The notes: generated from the sequence alone by a model not told the origin. Shown: positions 1-10,245, numbered from the stretch's first letter. The stretch is 40,134 bases of DNA from Rhizobium leguminosarum (GCF_004123835.1 NZ_MZMU01000004.1:1-40134), one strand, 5' to 3'. Program-made: numbers and translations.

Positions 1-335
1 GTGACGGCGTCGAGCGTGGCCAGATTCTGTGCAAGCCGGGTTCGGTCAAGCCGCACAAGAAGTTCATGGCAGAAGCCTACATCCTGACGAAGGAAGAGGG
101 TGGCCGTCATACGCCGTTCTTCACCAACTACCGTCCGCAGTTCTACTTCCGCACGACCGACGTGACGGGCATTGTGACGCTGCCGGAAGGCACGGAGATG
201 GTTATGCCGGGCGACAACGTCACGGTATCGGTCGAGCTGATCGTTCCGATCGCGATGGAAGAAAAGCTGCGCTTCGCGATCCGCGAAGGTGGCCGCACCG
301 TCGGCGCCGGCATCGTCGCGTCGATCGTCGAGTAA
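1..335 (+). CDS. tuf: Elongation factor Tu, C-terminal part (5' truncated by window)
   Basis: This is the last 110 codons of EF-Tu, the GTPase that carries aminoacyl-tRNA to the ribosomal A site. The open frame runs from base 3 to the TAA at 333-335. It covers the end of domain II and domain III, including the conserved stretches [34 protein letters not shown] and the C-terminal [10 protein letters not shown]. The GTPase domain lies before base 1. It stands directly upstream of rpsJ, the usual end of the str operon (rpsL-rpsG-fusA-tuf) next to the S10 genes. A 154-bp gap with two short stem-loops (344-359 and 373-390), neither followed by a convincing T run, separates it from rpsJ. Confidence 0.98.
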   Translation, partial: DGVERGQILCKPGSVKPHKKFMAEAYILTKEEGGRHTPFFTNYRPQFYFRTTDVTGIVTLPEGTEMVMPGDNVTVSVELIVPIAMEEKLRFAIREGGRTVGAGIVASIVE

Positions 336-489
336 TTAGCGGCTGGGCCACCTGGCCCAAGGAAAGGATAGGGACGCCGATCTCGGTGTCTCTCTCGATC
401 TTTGAAACCGGTGGCCCGCTAACGTAACTGAAGGTAAGTCGTGTCCCTAAGTGGTGACACGCGGATAACAGACACAAGGATAAAGTCGA

Positions 490-798
490 ATGAACGGCCA
501 GAATATCCGCATCCGCCTGAAGGCGTTCGATCACCGGATTCTCGACGCCTCCACGCGCGAGATCGTATCGACGGCTAAGCGCACCGGTGCAAGCGTCCGG
601 GGCCCCGTTCCGCTTCCGACCCGCATCGAGAAGTTTACGGTCAACCGGTCCCCGCATATCGACAAGAAGAGCCGCGAACAGTTCGAGATGCGCACGCACA
701 AGCGCCTTCTCGATATCGTTGACCCGACCCCGCAGACGGTAGACGCGCTGATGAAGCTCGATCTCGCCGCCGGTGTCGATGTTGAGATCAAGCTCTGA
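490..798 (+). CDS. rpsJ: 30S ribosomal protein S10 (NusE)
   Basis: S10 sits in the head of the 30S subunit. In the family it also acts as NusE, pairing with NusB in transcription antitermination. The 102-residue product has the usual length and the family landmarks [12 protein letters not shown] near the N-terminus, GPVPLPTR at about 38-45 and RTHKRLLDI at about 67-75. The ATG at 490 follows an AAGGA at 476-480. It is the first gene of the S10 block, after the gap that follows tuf. A 6-bp inverted repeat (CGTGTC at 440-445, GACACG at 456-461) lies in the leader. It could be a leader structure, but nothing further supports regulation there. Confidence 0.98.
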   Translation: MNGQNIRIRLKAFDHRILDASTREIVSTAKRTGASVRGPVPLPTRIEKFTVNRSPHIDKKSREQFEMRTHKRLLDIVDPTPQTVDALMKLDLAAGVDVEIKL

Positions 799-837
799 GA
801 CCTCGGGTCTTCGGGCTGAGTGAGAAGGATTGAACCG

Positions 838-1479
838 ATGCGTTCAGGTGTGATTGCACAGAAGGTGGGAATGACCCGCGTCTATAACGACGCCGGCGAG
901 CATGTCCCGGTAACGGTACTGCGTATGGAGGCCGTCCAGGTCGTTGCCACGCGCACTGTCGAAAAGAATGGCTATACCGCAGTTCAGCTCGGTGCCGGCC
1001 AGGCGAAGGTAAAGAACACGTCGAAGGCGATGCGCGGCAACTTTGCCATTGCCAACGTCGAGCCGAAGGCCAAGGTCACGGAATTCCGCGTTTCGGAAGA
1101 CAACCTGCTGGAGATCGGCACGGAGATCAAGGCGGGCCACTTCGCAGCCGGTCAGCTCGTCGACGTGACGGGTACGACGATCGGTAAGGGTTTTGCCGGC
1201 GCCATGAAGCGCCACGGTTTCGGCGGTCTGCGTGCCACGCACGGTGTGTCGGTTTCGCACCGTTCGCACGGTTCGACCGGCTCGCGCCAGGATCCGGGCA
1301 AGGTTTTCAAGAACAAGAAGATGGCTGGTCACATGGGCCAGACGCGCGTCACGACGCAGAACCTGGAAGTAGTTTCGACCGACGAAGATCGTGGTCTGAT
1401 CCTGATCAAGGGTGCTGTTCCTGGTTCCAAGGGTGCTTGGATCATCGTGCGCGACGCCGTCAAGTCGGCCGCGAAGTAA
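838..1479 (+). CDS. rplC: 50S ribosomal protein L3
   Basis: L3 is an early assembly protein of the 50S subunit that reaches toward the peptidyl transferase centre. The 213-residue product starts [16 protein letters not shown] and carries the family signature [11 protein letters not shown] followed by [10 protein letters not shown] and the glycine/lysine-rich [15 protein letters not shown] extension. ATG 838 is preferred because AAGGA at 825-829 is correctly spaced and family members begin MRSG. The open frame also allows a GTG at 820, which would add MRRIEP without a ribosome site. It lies 39 bp after rpsJ and 13 bp before rplD. Confidence 0.97.
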   Translation: MRSGVIAQKVGMTRVYNDAGEHVPVTVLRMEAVQVVATRTVEKNGYTAVQLGAGQAKVKNTSKAMRGNFAIANVEPKAKVTEFRVSEDNLLEIGTEIKAGHFAAGQLVDVTGTTIGKGFAGAMKRHGFGGLRATHGVSVSHRSHGSTGSRQDPGKVFKNKKMAGHMGQTRVTTQNLEVVSTDEDRGLILIKGAVPGSKGAWIIVRDAVKSAAK

Positions 1480-1492
1480 GGGAGCCAGATCA

Positions 1493-2113
1493 ATGGAATT
1501 CAACGTCAAGACCCTCGAGGGAAAAGACGCCGGGAAGGTTTCCCTTTCGGACGCGATTTTCGGCCTCGAGCCCCGTGAAGACATTCTCGCCCGCGTCATC
1601 CGCTGGCAGCTTGCCAAGAAGCAGCAGGGCACGCACAAGGCTAAGGGCCGCGCGGAAGTTTCGCGCACCGGCGCCAAGATGTACAAGCAGAAGGGTACGG
1701 GCCGCGCCCGCCACCATTCGGCTCGCGCTCCGCAGTTCCGCGGCGGCGGCAAGGCTCACGGCCCGGTTGTCCGCAGCCACGAGCACGATCTTCCGAAGAA
1801 GGTTCGCGCACTCGGCCTTCGCCACGCCCTTTCGGCCAAGATCAAGGCCGATGACGTCATCGTCATCGACAACCTGGTTGCCGCTGAAGCCAAGACCAAG
1901 TCGCTCGCGTCCGTTTTCGAGACGCTCGGCCTGACCAACGCCCTCTTCATCGGCGGCGCAGAGCTTGATGGCAACTTCAAGCTCGCAGCTCAGAACATCC
2001 CGAACATCGATGTTCTGCCGATTCAGGGCATCAACGTTTACGACATCGTGCGCCGCGGCAAGCTCGTGCTTTCCAAGGCTGCGGTTGAAGCGCTAGAGGA
2101 GCGATTCAAGTGA
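1493..2113 (+). CDS. rplD: 50S ribosomal protein L4
   Basis: L4 binds 23S rRNA. Its long loop lines the nascent-peptide tunnel, and in E. coli it represses its own operon; whether it does so here cannot be told from sequence. The 206-residue product starts [10 protein letters not shown]. The tunnel loop is the basic stretch [19 protein letters not shown] with GKAHGP following, at about residues 63-90. ATG 1493 follows GGGAG at 1480-1484. Its stop overlaps the GTG start of rplW by four bases (GTGA), so the two are probably translationally coupled. Confidence 0.97.
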   Translation: MEFNVKTLEGKDAGKVSLSDAIFGLEPREDILARVIRWQLAKKQQGTHKAKGRAEVSRTGAKMYKQKGTGRARHHSARAPQFRGGGKAHGPVVRSHEHDLPKKVRALGLRHALSAKIKADDVIVIDNLVAAEAKTKSLASVFETLGLTNALFIGGAELDGNFKLAAQNIPNIDVLPIQGINVYDIVRRGKLVLSKAAVEALEERFK

Positions 2114-2403
2114 CCGATCTTCGCCACTACGATGTGATCGTCTCTCCGGCGATCACCGAAAAGTCCACGCTGGTATCCGAAAACAACCAGGTTGTTTTCA
2201 ATGTCGCCAAGCAGGCGACGAAGCCGGAAATCAAGGCTGCGGTCGAGGCGCTGTTCGGCGTCAAGGTCACGGCTGTCAACACTCTGCTGCGCAAGGGCAA
2301 GACCAAGCGGTTCCGCGGTTTCGTCGGCAAGCAGAAGGACGTGAAGAAGGCTGTTGTGACGCTGGCTGAAGGCCAGACGATCGACGTCTCCACCGGTCTC
2401 TGA
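2110..2403 (+). CDS. rplW: 50S ribosomal protein L23
   Basis: L23 lies at the exit of the ribosomal tunnel and is the docking site for trigger factor and the signal recognition particle. The 97-residue product has the expected size. The family motif [16 protein letters not shown] is near the N-terminus and [15 protein letters not shown] in the middle. The start is a GTG at 2110 inside the last codons of rplD (four-base overlap); no downstream start would keep the conserved N-terminus. rplB follows after 11 bases. Confidence 0.97.
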   Translation: MTDLRHYDVIVSPAITEKSTLVSENNQVVFNVAKQATKPEIKAAVEALFGVKVTAVNTLLRKGKTKRFRGFVGKQKDVKKAVVTLAEGQTIDVSTGL

Positions 2404-2414
2404 GGTATAAGAAA

Positions 2415-3251
2415 ATGGCATTGAAAACTTTCAATCCGATCACCCCGAGCCAGCGCCAGCTGGTCATCGTCGACCGCTCGGCCCTCTACAAGGGCAAGCC
2501 GGTCAAGGCGCTGACGGAAGGTCTGACCAAGAGCGGCGGTCGTAACAACCTCGGCCGCATCACTGCCCGCTTCATCGGCGGCGGTCACAAGCGCACCTAT
2601 CGTCTGATTGACTTCAAGCGTCGCAAATTCGACGTCGAAGGCACGGTCGAGCGTATCGAATACGATCCGAACCGCACGGCTTTCATCGCGCTGGTGAACT
2701 ATGCTGACGGCGAGAAGGCTTATATCCTCGCTCCTCAGCGCCTCGCTGCCGGTGACAAGGTCATCGCTTCCGAGAAGGCTGTCGACGTCAAGCCCGGCAA
2801 CACCATGCCGCTGCAGTTCATCCCGGTCGGCTCCATCATCCACAATGTGGAAATGAAGCCGGGCAAGGGTGGTCAGATCGCTCGCTCCGCCGGTGGCTAC
2901 GCACAGCTCGTCGGCCGCGACCAGGGCATGGCGATCCTTCGCCTGAACTCCGGTGAACAGCGTCTCGTTCATGGCTCCTGCCTTGCTTCGATCGGCGCGG
3001 TCTCCAACCCTGATCACGCCAACATCAACGACGGCAAGGCCGGTCGTACCGTTTGGCGCGGCAAGCGTCCGCATAACCGCGGTGTCGTCATGAACCCGGT
3101 CGACCATCCGCACGGCGGTGGTGAAGGCCGCACCTCCGGTGGTCGCCATCCGGTGACACCGTGGGGCAAGCCGACCAAGGGCAAGCGCACCCGGTCGAAC
3201 AAGTCGACCGACAAGATGATCATGCGCTCGCGTCATCAGCGTAAGAAGTAA
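2415..3251 (+). CDS. rplB: 50S ribosomal protein L2
   Basis: L2 is one of the most conserved 50S proteins and is needed for subunit association and peptidyl transferase activity. The 278-residue product shows the N-terminal [29 protein letters not shown] at about 35-52, and the C-terminal block [14 protein letters not shown], which includes the histidine shown to be critical in E. coli. The tail is strongly basic and ends RSRHQRKK. Spacing to rplW (11 bases) and rpsS (15 bases) is tight. Confidence 0.98.
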   Translation: MALKTFNPITPSQRQLVIVDRSALYKGKPVKALTEGLTKSGGRNNLGRITARFIGGGHKRTYRLIDFKRRKFDVEGTVERIEYDPNRTAFIALVNYADGEKAYILAPQRLAAGDKVIASEKAVDVKPGNTMPLQFIPVGSIIHNVEMKPGKGGQIARSAGGYAQLVGRDQGMAILRLNSGEQRLVHGSCLASIGAVSNPDHANINDGKAGRTVWRGKRPHNRGVVMNPVDHPHGGGEGRTSGGRHPVTPWGKPTKGKRTRSNKSTDKMIMRSRHQRKK

Positions 3252-3266
3252 GAGAGGAAGTCTCCA

Positions 3267-3545
3267 ATGGCTCGTTCAGTATGGAAAGGTCCGTTCGTTG
3301 ACGGCTATCTTCTCAAGAAGGCTGAGAAGGTTCGTGAAGGCGGTCGCAGTGAAGTGATCAAGATCTGGAGCCGTCGCTCCACGATCCTGCCGCAGTTCGT
3401 CGGTCTCACCTTCGGCGTCTACAACGGCAGCAAGCATATCCCGGTCAGCGTCAATGAAGACATGGTCGGTCACAAATTCGGTGAATTCTCTCCGACCCGC
3501 ACCTACTACGGTCACGGCGCGGACAAGAAGGCGAAGAGGAAGTAA
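3267..3545 (+). CDS. rpsS: 30S ribosomal protein S19
   Basis: S19 forms a complex with S13 in the 30S head and contacts A-site tRNA and the B1 bridges. The 92-residue length is standard. The signature runs from [10 protein letters not shown] at the N-terminus through [13 protein letters not shown] to the conserved [16 protein letters not shown] near the C-terminus. An AGAGAGGAAG ribosome site precedes ATG 3267. Only two bases separate its stop from the rplV start. Confidence 0.98.
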   Translation: MARSVWKGPFVDGYLLKKAEKVREGGRSEVIKIWSRRSTILPQFVGLTFGVYNGSKHIPVSVNEDMVGHKFGEFSPTRTYYGHGADKKAKRK

Positions 3546-3547
3546 CA

Positions 3548-3936
3548 ATGGGCAAGGCAAAAGCCGAACGCCGGCTGAAGGACAACGAGGCGCAAGCAGT
3601 CGCCCGCACGCTCCGCGTCAGCCCCCAGAAGCTCAACCTGGTTGCTGCGGCTATCCGCGGCAAGAAGGTTGAGCGCGCACTCGCTGAGCTGGAGTTCTCC
3701 CGCAAGCGCATCGCAGGCGCCGTCAAGAAGACGCTCGAATCTGCGATCGCCAACGCTGAGAACAACCACGATCTCGACGTCGACTCGCTGGTCGTCGCCG
3801 AGGCCTATGTCGGCAAGTCGATCGTCATGAAGCGTTTCCACGCTCGTGGCCGCGGTCGCGCGTCGCGCATCGAAAAGCCCTTCGCGCACCTGACGATCGT
3901 CGTTCGTGAAGTGCAGGCAGCAGAGGAGGCCGCATA

Positions 3937-3937
<1 letters not shown>
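3548..3937 (+). CDS. rplV: 50S ribosomal protein L22
   Basis: L22 binds all domains of 23S rRNA. Its long beta-hairpin lines the tunnel constriction, the site of some macrolide resistance mutations in other bacteria. The 129-residue product has [27 protein letters not shown] at about 22-48 and the hairpin region [17 protein letters not shown] at about 95-111. The TAA stop shares its last A with the ATG of rpsC, so the genes overlap by one base. Confidence 0.97.
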
Positions 3938-4668
<731 letters not shown>

Positions 4669-4704
4669 TAGCGCGCGTGGCAGAGAAGTTCGGAGAATAA
4701 GAAA

Positions 4705-5118
4705 ATGTTGCAGCCAAAGCGTACCAAGTACCGCAAGCAGTTCAAGGGCCGCATCAAGGGCGTCGCCAAGGGCGGTTCTGACCTGGCATTCGGCGAATTC
4801 GGCCTGAAGGCACAGGAACCCAACCGCGTCAACGCGCGCGAGATCGAAGCGGCCCGCCGCGCGATCACGCGTTATATGAAGCGCGCCGGCCGTGTATGGA
4901 TCCGCGTGTTCCCGGACGTTCCGGTAACCGCAAAGCCGACCGAAGTCCGTATGGGTAAGGGTAAGGGCTCCGTTGAATACTGGGCATGCAAGGTCAAGCC
5001 CGGCCGTATGATGTTCGAGATCGACGGTGTCAGCGAAGAAATCGCCCGTGAGGCGCTTCGCCTCGGCTCTGCCAAGCTCTCGGTCAAGACGCGCTTCGTT
5101 CAGCGCATTGCAGAGTAA
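4705..5118 (+). CDS. rplP: 50S ribosomal protein L16
   Basis: L16 organises the A-site side of the 50S subunit and contacts the CCA end of tRNA. The 137-residue product begins [16 protein letters not shown] and has the family signature RIFPDVPVT-like (here RVFPDVPVT), [11 protein letters not shown] and [15 protein letters not shown] 4705 follows GGAG about 11 bases upstream; the next in-frame start would remove the conserved KRTKYRK end. It is 36 bases after rpsC and 12 before rpmC. Confidence 0.97.
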   Translation: MLQPKRTKYRKQFKGRIKGVAKGGSDLAFGEFGLKAQEPNRVNAREIEAARRAITRYMKRAGRVWIRVFPDVPVTAKPTEVRMGKGKGSVEYWACKVKPGRMMFEIDGVSEEIAREALRLGSAKLSVKTRFVQRIAE

Positions 5119-5130
5119 GGAATTGAGCTC

Positions 5131-5331
5131 ATGAAAGCCTCAGATGTTCGCGGGTTCACCGCCGACCAACTCAAGGACGAGCTTGCCAAGCTGAAGAAGG
5201 AGCAGTTCAACCTGCGCTTCCAGAAGGCGACCGGCCAGCTCGAAAAGTCCTCGCGCATCAACGAGGTCCGCAAGGACATCGCCCGCGTGAAAACCATTGC
5301 CCGCCAGAAGGCGGCAGAAGTTAAGGCCTAA
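5131..5331 (+). CDS. rpmC: 50S ribosomal protein L29
   Basis: L29 is a small two-helix protein next to L23 at the tunnel exit and part of the trigger factor docking site. The 66-residue product has the family pattern [30 protein letters not shown], visible here as [20 protein letters not shown] and [15 protein letters not shown]. Lysine-rich helices and the length match. It sits between rplP and rpsQ with 12-base gaps on both sides, the standard order. Confidence 0.97.
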   Translation: MKASDVRGFTADQLKDELAKLKKEQFNLRFQKATGQLEKSSRINEVRKDIARVKTIARQKAAEVKA

Positions 5332-5343
5332 AGGAAGAAAAAT

Positions 5344-5583
5344 ATGCCGAAGCGCATCCTGCAGGGCGTCGTCGTTGGCGACAAGAACGAGAAGACGGTA
5401 GTGGTTCGTGTCGAGCGTCGTTTCGCTCACCCGCTGCTCCAGAAGACCGTTCGTCGTTCCAAGAAGTACAAGGCCCACGACGAGAACAATCAGTACAAGA
5501 TTGGCGATACCGTATCCATCGAGGAATGCGCGCCGATCTCCAAGGACAAGCGCTGGACGGTGATTTCCGCCCAGGGCCAGTAA
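5344..5583 (+). CDS. rpsQ: 30S ribosomal protein S17
   Basis: S17 is a primary 16S rRNA-binding OB-fold protein of the 30S body. The 79-residue product shows [44 protein letters not shown] and [18 protein letters not shown], which are the family signatures. It is the last gene of the first block. It is followed by 259 non-coding bases that begin with a clear terminator-like hairpin (5639-5666). Confidence 0.97.
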   Translation: MPKRILQGVVVGDKNEKTVVVRVERRFAHPLLQKTVRRSKKYKAHDENNQYKIGDTVSIEECAPISKDKRWTVISAQGQ

Positions 5584-5638
5584 CAGAATTTTGTGCGAGG
5601 CCTTGCGTCTCGCCGAAATATCTGTATGAAGCAGCGTC

Positions 5639-5666
5639 AGAACGCTCGAAAGCCGGGCGTTCTTTT
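5639..5666 (+). terminator. Intrinsic terminator or attenuator between rpsQ and rplN
   Basis: AGAACGCTCG (5639-5648) pairs with CGGGCGTTCT (5654-5663) in a 10-bp stem with one T-G wobble and a five-base loop. It is followed by TTT (T run 5663-5666 including the last paired base) and TTTGCTTT-like sequence. It stands 55 bases after rpsQ in the middle of what is a continuous S10-spc operon in E. coli. The remaining bases to 5842 hold no gene. A promoter for rplN is expected there, but no hexamer pair is convincing. Confidence 0.75.
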
Positions 5667-5842
5667 GCTTTGAGCGCACGGAAGGTCCCGTTTGGGAAAC
5701 CACCCTGGCACGATCGATCCCGCGCTATTCAGCTATTGCCGCGTCTGTGCTGCCGCTATGGCAGCTCGGCCGGCGAAAATTTTCATAAGCCGGAGTAGGG
5801 GGCTAGCCCAACCATTCCGGTAAACCAAGAAGGCGACCTGAT

Positions 5843-6211
5843 ATGATTCAGATGCAAACAAACCTCGACGTCGCGGATAATTCCGGCGCACGTCGTGTCA
5901 TGTGCATCAAGGTGCTGGGCGGCTCGAAGCGCAAGTATGCCTCGATCGGCGACGTCATCGTCGTTTCGATCAAGGAAGCGATCCCGCGCGGCCGTGTGAA
6001 GAAGGGTGACGTGATGAAGGCGGTTGTCGTTCGCACCGCCAAGGATATCCGTCGTCCGGATGGCTCCGTCATCCGCTTCGACACCAACGCAGCAGTCCTC
6101 ATCGACAACAAGAAAGAGCCGATCGGCACCCGTATCTTCGGACCGGTTCCGCGCGAACTTCGCGCCAAGAACCACATGAAGATCATCTCGCTGGCTCCCG
6201 AAGTACTGTAA
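5843..6211 (+). CDS. rplN: 50S ribosomal protein L14
   Basis: L14 forms an intersubunit bridge (B8) and binds the ribosome-silencing factor RsfS in bacteria. The 122-residue product starts [17 protein letters not shown] and contains the family signature [14 protein letters not shown] and [25 protein letters not shown]. It follows the 259-bp gap after rpsQ and therefore heads a second, spc-like block. rplX begins 11 bases after its stop, with GGAG at 6211-6215. Confidence 0.98.
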   Translation: MIQMQTNLDVADNSGARRVMCIKVLGGSKRKYASIGDVIVVSIKEAIPRGRVKKGDVMKAVVVRTAKDIRRPDGSVIRFDTNAAVLIDNKKEPIGTRIFGPVPRELRAKNHMKIISLAPEVL

Positions 6212-6222
6212 GGAGCGAAGCG

Positions 6223-6531
6223 ATGCAGAAGATTCGTAAGGGCGACAAGGTCGTCATGCTCGCTGGCAAGGACAAGGGCCGTACCGGCGAAGTTGTCCAG
6301 GTCATGCCGAAGGAAGATCGTGCCGTTGTTCGTGGCGTCAACGTCGTCAAGCGCCACCAGCGCCAGACGCAGACCCAGGAAGCCGGCATCATCAACAAGG
6401 AAGCCCCGGTTCACCTGTCCAACGTTGCAATCATCGACAAGGACGGCAAGCCGACCCGCGTCGGTTTCAAGGTTGTTGACGGCAAGAAGGTCCGTGTGGC
6501 CAAGCGTTCTGGAGAAGTGATCGATGGCTGA
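6223..6531 (+). CDS. rplX: 50S ribosomal protein L24
   Basis: L24 starts 50S assembly by binding the 5' end of 23S rRNA and later sits by the tunnel exit. The 102-residue product has a KOW motif at the N-terminus ([19 protein letters not shown], about 5-23) and the conserved [15 protein letters not shown]. Its last eight bases (ATGGCTGA) also encode the start of rplE, so the two are probably translationally coupled. Confidence 0.97.
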   Translation: MQKIRKGDKVVMLAGKDKGRTGEVVQVMPKEDRAVVRGVNVVKRHQRQTQTQEAGIINKEAPVHLSNVAIIDKDGKPTRVGFKVVDGKKVRVAKRSGEVIDG

Positions 6532-7081
6532 GGCAAAATATGAGCCGCGGCTCAAGAAGGAATATGTCGAGCGCATCCGCAAGGCGATGCAGGAGCAGTT
6601 CTCCTACGCCAACGAGATGATGATTCCGAAGCTCGACAAGATCGTGATCAACATGGGTATCGGCGAAGCGACCGCTGACTCGAAGAAGCCGACGGTAGCT
6701 GCCGCCGACCTCGCAGCGATCGCCGGCCAGAAGCCGGTCATCACCCGCGCACGCAACTCTATCGCAGGCTTCAAGGTCCGCGAACAGATGCCGATCGGCG
6801 CGAAGGTCACCCTGCGCGGCGCCCGCATGTACGAGTTCATGGACCGTCTCGTGAACATCGCGCTCCCGCGCGTTCGCGACTTCCGCGGCCTGAACCCGAA
6901 AAGCTTTGACGGCCGTGGCAACTTCGCCATGGGCATCAAGGAGCACATTGTGTTCCCTGAGATCAACTACGACAAGGTTGATCAGATGTGGGGCATGGAC
7001 ATCATCGTTTGCACGACGGCGACGACCGACGACGAAGCACGGGCTCTTCTGAAAGAGTTCAGCTTCCCGTTCCGTCAATAA
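6524..7081 (+). CDS. rplE: 50S ribosomal protein L5
   Basis: L5 binds 5S rRNA and forms bridge B1b with S13. The 185-residue product shows [13 protein letters not shown] at about 38-50, [27 protein letters not shown] sequence in the middle (seen as [16 protein letters not shown] and [14 protein letters not shown]), and [17 protein letters not shown] near the C-terminus. The start at 6524 overlaps rplX by eight bases. rpsN follows after 32 bases. Confidence 0.97.
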   Translation: MAEAKYEPRLKKEYVERIRKAMQEQFSYANEMMIPKLDKIVINMGIGEATADSKKPTVAAADLAAIAGQKPVITRARNSIAGFKVREQMPIGAKVTLRGARMYEFMDRLVNIALPRVRDFRGLNPKSFDGRGNFAMGIKEHIVFPEINYDKVDQMWGMDIIVCTTATTDDEARALLKEFSFPFRQ

Positions 7082-7113
7082 CCGTAACGACGAGCGTAGA
7101 AAAGGAACCTGAC

Positions 7114-7419
7114 ATGGCGAAGACAAGCGCAGTTGAAAAGAACAAGCGCCGCCGTACTACGGTCGCTAACCAGGCCGCTAAGCGGGCTGGGTTGAAGGCG
7201 ATCATCATGAACCAGGCTCTTCCGATCGAAGAGCGGTTCAAGGCCTCGATCAAGCTGGCATCCCTGCCGCGTGATGGATCGAAGACCCGTATTCGCAACC
7301 GTTGCGAAGTTTCGGGGCGTCCGCGCGCATATTACCGCAAACTGCGCATGTCGCGTATTGCGCTGCGTGAACTCGGCAATCTCGGCAAGGTGCCGGGTAT
7401 CGTCAAGTCGAGCTGGTAA
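7114..7419 (+). CDS. rpsN: 30S ribosomal protein S14 (zinc-independent form)
   Basis: S14 is a head protein of the 30S subunit near the A site. The 101-residue product is the long form without CxxC zinc-binding pairs; only one cysteine is present ([10 protein letters not shown]). Family signatures are [29 protein letters not shown] and the C-terminal [14 protein letters not shown] 7114 is chosen because AAAGGAA at 7101-7107 is well spaced and the N-terminus [10 protein letters not shown] fits the family. The open frame extends 42 codons upstream inside rplE. Confidence 0.97.
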   Translation: MAKTSAVEKNKRRRTTVANQAAKRAGLKAIIMNQALPIEERFKASIKLASLPRDGSKTRIRNRCEVSGRPRAYYRKLRMSRIALRELGNLGKVPGIVKSSW

Positions 7420-7431
7420 GGAGCAGGTTAC

Positions 7432-7830
7432 ATGACAATGACTGATCCGTTGGGCGATATGCTCACTCGCATCCGTAACGGCGCTTCCCGCCGCAAGTCG
7501 TCGGTCTCGACGCCTGCTTCGAAGCTCCGTGCACGTGTTCTCGATGTTCTGCAGTCCGAAGGCTACATCCGTGGCTACTCCGTTGTCGATTTCGGCAATG
7601 GCAAGTCGGAACTCAGCATCGAGCTGAAATATTATGAAGGCGCATCGGTGATCCGTGAGATCGGCCGTGTGTCCAAGCCGGGCCGCCGGGTTTATGTCTC
7701 GGTCAAGTCCATTCCGCAGGTCGCGAACGGTCTCGGCATCACCATCCTTTCGACTCCGAAGGGTGTGATGGCCGATCACCAGGCTCGCGAACAGAACGTT
7801 GGTGGCGAGGTTCTTTGCTCGGTCTTCTAA
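7432..7830 (+). CDS. rpsH: 30S ribosomal protein S8
   Basis: S8 binds the central domain of 16S rRNA. In E. coli it represses the spc operon by binding the L5 mRNA; no matching site was identified here. The 132-residue product shows [23 protein letters not shown] and the C-terminal signature [14 protein letters not shown] followed by ending [10 protein letters not shown]. An ATG at 7438 would remove only MT and cannot be ruled out. rpsH is 12 bases after rpsN. Confidence 0.97.
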   Translation: MTMTDPLGDMLTRIRNGASRRKSSVSTPASKLRARVLDVLQSEGYIRGYSVVDFGNGKSELSIELKYYEGASVIREIGRVSKPGRRVYVSVKSIPQVANGLGITILSTPKGVMADHQAREQNVGGEVLCSVF

Positions 7831-7872
7831 GATCGGGCAGGGATCTCCATAGCGAACAGACAGGATTGAAAC

Positions 7873-8406
7873 ATGTCTCGTATCGGTAAAAAGCCCGTTC
7901 AGGTGCCTGCTGGGATCACGGCTACGGTCGATGGCCAGAAGGTGACTGCAAAGGGCCCGAAGGGCGAGCTGTTTTTCGTTGCTAACGACGAAATCAGCCT
8001 CAAGCTTGAAAATAACGCCGTCGTCGTGACGCCGGTGAACCAGACCAAGGATGCGCGCGCAAAGTGGGGCATGTCCCGCACGATGATCGAAGGCATCTTC
8101 AAGGGCGTCAAGGACGGTTTCGAGCGCAAGCTTGAAATCAACGGCGTCGGTTACCGCGCCGCCATGCAGGGCAAGAACCTGCAGCTGGCCCTCGGTTTCA
8201 GCCATGACGTGATCTATGAGCCGCCGGTCGGTATCTCGATCGTTGTTCCGAAGCCGACGGAAATCGTCGTCAGCGGCATCAACAAGCAGCAGGTCGGTCA
8301 GGTTGCCGCCGAAATCCGCGAATATCGCGGTCCCGAGCCTTACAAGGGCAAGGGCGTCAAGTACGCTGACGAGCGGATCGTCCGCAAAGAAGGCAAGAAG
8401 AAGTAA
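7873..8406 (+). CDS. rplF: 50S ribosomal protein L6
   Basis: L6 binds near the sarcin-ricin loop and the factor-binding region. The 177-residue product has two repeated domains, starts [14 protein letters not shown] and carries [25 protein letters not shown] at the start of the second domain. It ends in the conserved [14 protein letters not shown] and a lysine-rich tail. The 42-base gap after rpsH contains no hairpin of note. rplR follows after 12 bases. Confidence 0.97.
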   Translation: MSRIGKKPVQVPAGITATVDGQKVTAKGPKGELFFVANDEISLKLENNAVVVTPVNQTKDARAKWGMSRTMIEGIFKGVKDGFERKLEINGVGYRAAMQGKNLQLALGFSHDVIYEPPVGISIVVPKPTEIVVSGINKQQVGQVAAEIREYRGPEPYKGKGVKYADERIVRKEGKKK

Positions 8407-8418
8407 GGATCACGCGAA

Positions 8419-8781
8419 ATGGCTAGCAGGAAAGAAGCACTTGCACGTCGTGCCAACCGCGTGCGCCGTCATCTCAAGTCGGTGGCCAATGGCCGTCCGC
8501 GCCTGTCGGTTCATCGCTCCTCGAAGAACATCTACGCCCAGGTCATCGATGACGTGGCCGGCAAGACGCTTGCGTCTGCCTCCACCCTCGAGAAGGATCT
8601 GCGCGGTTCTCTGAAGACCGGTGCCGATACCGCCGCCGCTGCCGTTGTGGGCAAGCTCCTCGCAGAGCGCGCCTCCAAGGCCGGTGTTACGGAAGTCGTG
8701 TTCGACCGTGGCGCCTTCATCTATCACGGCCGCATCAAGGCTCTCGCCGAAGCGGCCCGCGAAGGCGGTCTCACCTTCTGA
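8419..8781 (+). CDS. rplR: 50S ribosomal protein L18
   Basis: L18 binds 5S rRNA together with L5 and L25. The 120-residue product has the basic N-terminal [11 protein letters not shown] and [20 protein letters not shown], then [16 protein letters not shown] and the typical ending [27 protein letters not shown], whose FDRGGYxYHGR-type core is visible here. ATG 8419 lies after AAGGA at 8405-8409. A stem-loop (8788-8821) separates it from rpsE. Confidence 0.97.
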   Translation: MASRKEALARRANRVRRHLKSVANGRPRLSVHRSSKNIYAQVIDDVAGKTLASASTLEKDLRGSLKTGADTAAAAVVGKLLAERASKAGVTEVVFDRGAFIYHGRIKALAEAAREGGLTF

Positions 8782-8787
8782 TCAGTT

Positions 8788-8821
8788 TCCGGCCGGACGC
8801 CTCAAGCGCCGGCCGGATTTT
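8788..8821 (+). terminator. Hairpin attenuator between rplR and rpsE
   Basis: TCCGGCCGG (8788-8796) pairs perfectly with CCGGCCGGA (8809-8817). An inner CGC/GCG extends the stem after a bulged A, leaving a five-base loop, and TTTT (8818-8821) follows. The gap it sits in (131 bp) is the longest inside the rplN-rplO block. It looks like an intrinsic terminator of partial strength. Confidence 0.65.
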
Positions 8822-8912
8822 CGCCGGACCGCAGGCACTCTCCGAAAGGGGAGGCTGATGCGGTCCACATTTGTTTGCCGATTGCACCCGGAAAAGAAAA
8901 AGGAAGAGGACA

Positions 8913-9482
8913 ATGGCACAGGAAAGAAGGCCGCAGCGGGACGACCGCCAGAGCCGTGAAGAGCGCGATAGCGAATTCGTCGACAAGCTTGTCGCGATCA
9001 ACCGCGTCGCCAAGGTCGTCAAGGGCGGCCGTCGTTTCGGTTTCGCAGCACTCGTCGTCGTTGGCGACCAGAAGGGCCGCGTTGGCTTCGGCCATGGCAA
9101 GGCACGTGAAGTGCCGGAAGCCATCCGCAAGGCAACCGAAGCCGCCAAGCGCGAACTGATCTTCGTACCGCTGCGTGACGGCCGTACGCTGCATCACGAC
9201 GTTCATGGCCGCCACGGCGCCGGCAAGGTTCTGCTGCGCTCGGCCAAGGTCGGTACCGGCATCATCGCCGGCGGCCCGATGCGCGCCGTATTCGAGACGC
9301 TCGGCATGCACGACGTCGTCGCCAAGTCGACCGGTTCGTCGAACCCCTACAACATGGTTCGCGCCACCTTCGACGCTCTGAAGCACCAGGTTCACCCGAA
9401 GGACATCGCAGCTCAGCGCGGCATCAAGTATGCAACGCTGCAGGCTCGTCGTGGCGCCTCCGGCAACGCCTCTGAAGAATAA
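8913..9482 (+). CDS. rpsE: 30S ribosomal protein S5
   Basis: S5 lies at the mRNA entry site and influences decoding accuracy; spectinomycin resistance and ram mutations map to it in other bacteria. The 189-residue product has the dsRBD-like N-domain ([20 protein letters not shown], the usual signature) and the C-domain with [27 protein letters not shown] sequence and [21 protein letters not shown] 8913 follows GGAAGAGGA at 8902-8910. The frame stays open 14 codons further upstream without a ribosome site. Confidence 0.97.
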   Translation: MAQERRPQRDDRQSREERDSEFVDKLVAINRVAKVVKGGRRFGFAALVVVGDQKGRVGFGHGKAREVPEAIRKATEAAKRELIFVPLRDGRTLHHDVHGRHGAGKVLLRSAKVGTGIIAGGPMRAVFETLGMHDVVAKSTGSSNPYNMVRATFDALKHQVHPKDIAAQRGIKYATLQARRGASGNASEE

Positions 9483-9496
9483 GAGGAGTTTGACAG

Positions 9497-9706
9497 ATGG
9501 CCAAGGCTACTAAGAAGGCTGAAGCGAAGACTGTCACGATCGAACAGATCGGCAGCCCGATTCGCCGTCCGGATGTCCAGCAGCGCACGCTGATCGGTCT
9601 CGGACTGAACAAGATGCACCGTCGCCGCACGCTGGAGGATACTCCTTCGGTTCGTGGCATGATCCGTGCTGTCCAGCATCTCGTTCGCGTCGTCGACGAG
9701 AAGTGA
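9497..9706 (+). CDS. rpmD: 50S ribosomal protein L30
   Basis: L30 is a small 50S protein with a ferredoxin-like fold. The 69-residue product has a lysine/alanine-rich extension ([11 protein letters not shown]) before the core [22 protein letters not shown], then [21 protein letters not shown], the family signature. It stands between rpsE and rplO with 14- and 16-base gaps, which is the standard order. Confidence 0.97.
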   Translation: MAKATKKAEAKTVTIEQIGSPIRRPDVQQRTLIGLGLNKMHRRRTLEDTPSVRGMIRAVQHLVRVVDEK

Positions 9707-9722
9707 GACGGAGGAAACGCTC

Positions 9723-10199
9723 ATGAAACTCAATGAAATCAAGGACAACGAAGGCTCGACCCACAGCCGCAAGCGCCTCGGCCGCGGTATCGGCTCGGGC
9801 TCGGGCAAGACAGGTGGTCGCGGCGTGAAGGGTCAGAAGTCCCGTTCGGGCGTCGCCATCAACGGCTTCGAAGGCGGCCAGATGCCGATCTATCGTCGCC
9901 TGCCGAAGCGCGGCTTCAACAACATTTTCGCTTCCGATTTTGTTGTCGTGTCGCTGGCCCGTATCCAGACGGCGATCGACGCCGGCAAGCTCGATGCCAA
10001 GACGACCGTTGACGCAGCCGCCCTCAAGGCTGCTGGTGTCATCCGCCGCGTCAAGGACGGCGTTCGCGTTCTTGCCGACGGCGAGATCAAGGCCAAGATC
10101 ACCATCGTCGTTGCAGGCGCCTCCAAGCCTGCCGTCGAGAAGATCGAAAAGGCCGGCGGCACCGTGACGCTGCTTTCGGCTCCGGCTGCAGCCGAATAA
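9723..10199 (+). CDS. rplO: 50S ribosomal protein L15
   Basis: L15 is a late-assembly 50S protein with a long extended glycine-rich N-terminus. The 158-residue product starts [20 protein letters not shown] and continues [24 protein letters not shown]. The C-terminal globular part has [24 protein letters not shown], the normal ending. ATG 9723 follows GACGGAGG at 9709-9716; the upstream open frame overlaps rpmD. It closes the second block and is followed by a strong terminator. Confidence 0.97.
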   Translation: MKLNEIKDNEGSTHSRKRLGRGIGSGSGKTGGRGVKGQKSRSGVAINGFEGGQMPIYRRLPKRGFNNIFASDFVVVSLARIQTAIDAGKLDAKTTVDAAALKAAGVIRRVKDGVRVLADGEIKAKITIVVAGASKPAVEKIEKAGGTVTLLSAPAAAE

Positions 10200-10213
10200 T
10201 AATCTGATGATAT

Positions 10214-10245
10214 ATCGCCCGGGGTGCTTCACACCGGGCGATTTT
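10214..10245 (+). terminator. Intrinsic terminator after rplO
   Basis: ATCGCCCGG (10214-10222) pairs with CCGGGCGAT (10234-10242). After a G/A mismatch the stem extends by GTG/CAC with a three-base loop, and TTTT (10242-10245) follows. It is one of the best intrinsic terminators in the window and separates rplO from secY. The remaining leader to 10433 is non-coding and presumably holds the secY promoter, though none stands out. Confidence 0.85.

Noticed and set aside
344..390. Two small hairpins after tuf as a terminator
   Set aside because: Stems are 6-7 bp and not followed by a T run. Read-through into rpsJ is as likely.
820..840. GTG 820 as start of rplC
   Set aside because: It lacks a ribosome site and adds residues not found in L3. 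ATG 838 has AAGGA at proper spacing.
844..1752. Long - strand open frame of 302 codons across rplC/rplD
   Set aside because: It is the antisense of two certain ribosomal protein genes, has no family pattern and no ribosome site. High GC leaves such frames open by chance.
2127..3236. Long - strand open frame of 369 codons across rplW/rplB
   Set aside because: Antisense of rplB, rich in Arg/Asp/His as expected from GC-rich shadow frames.
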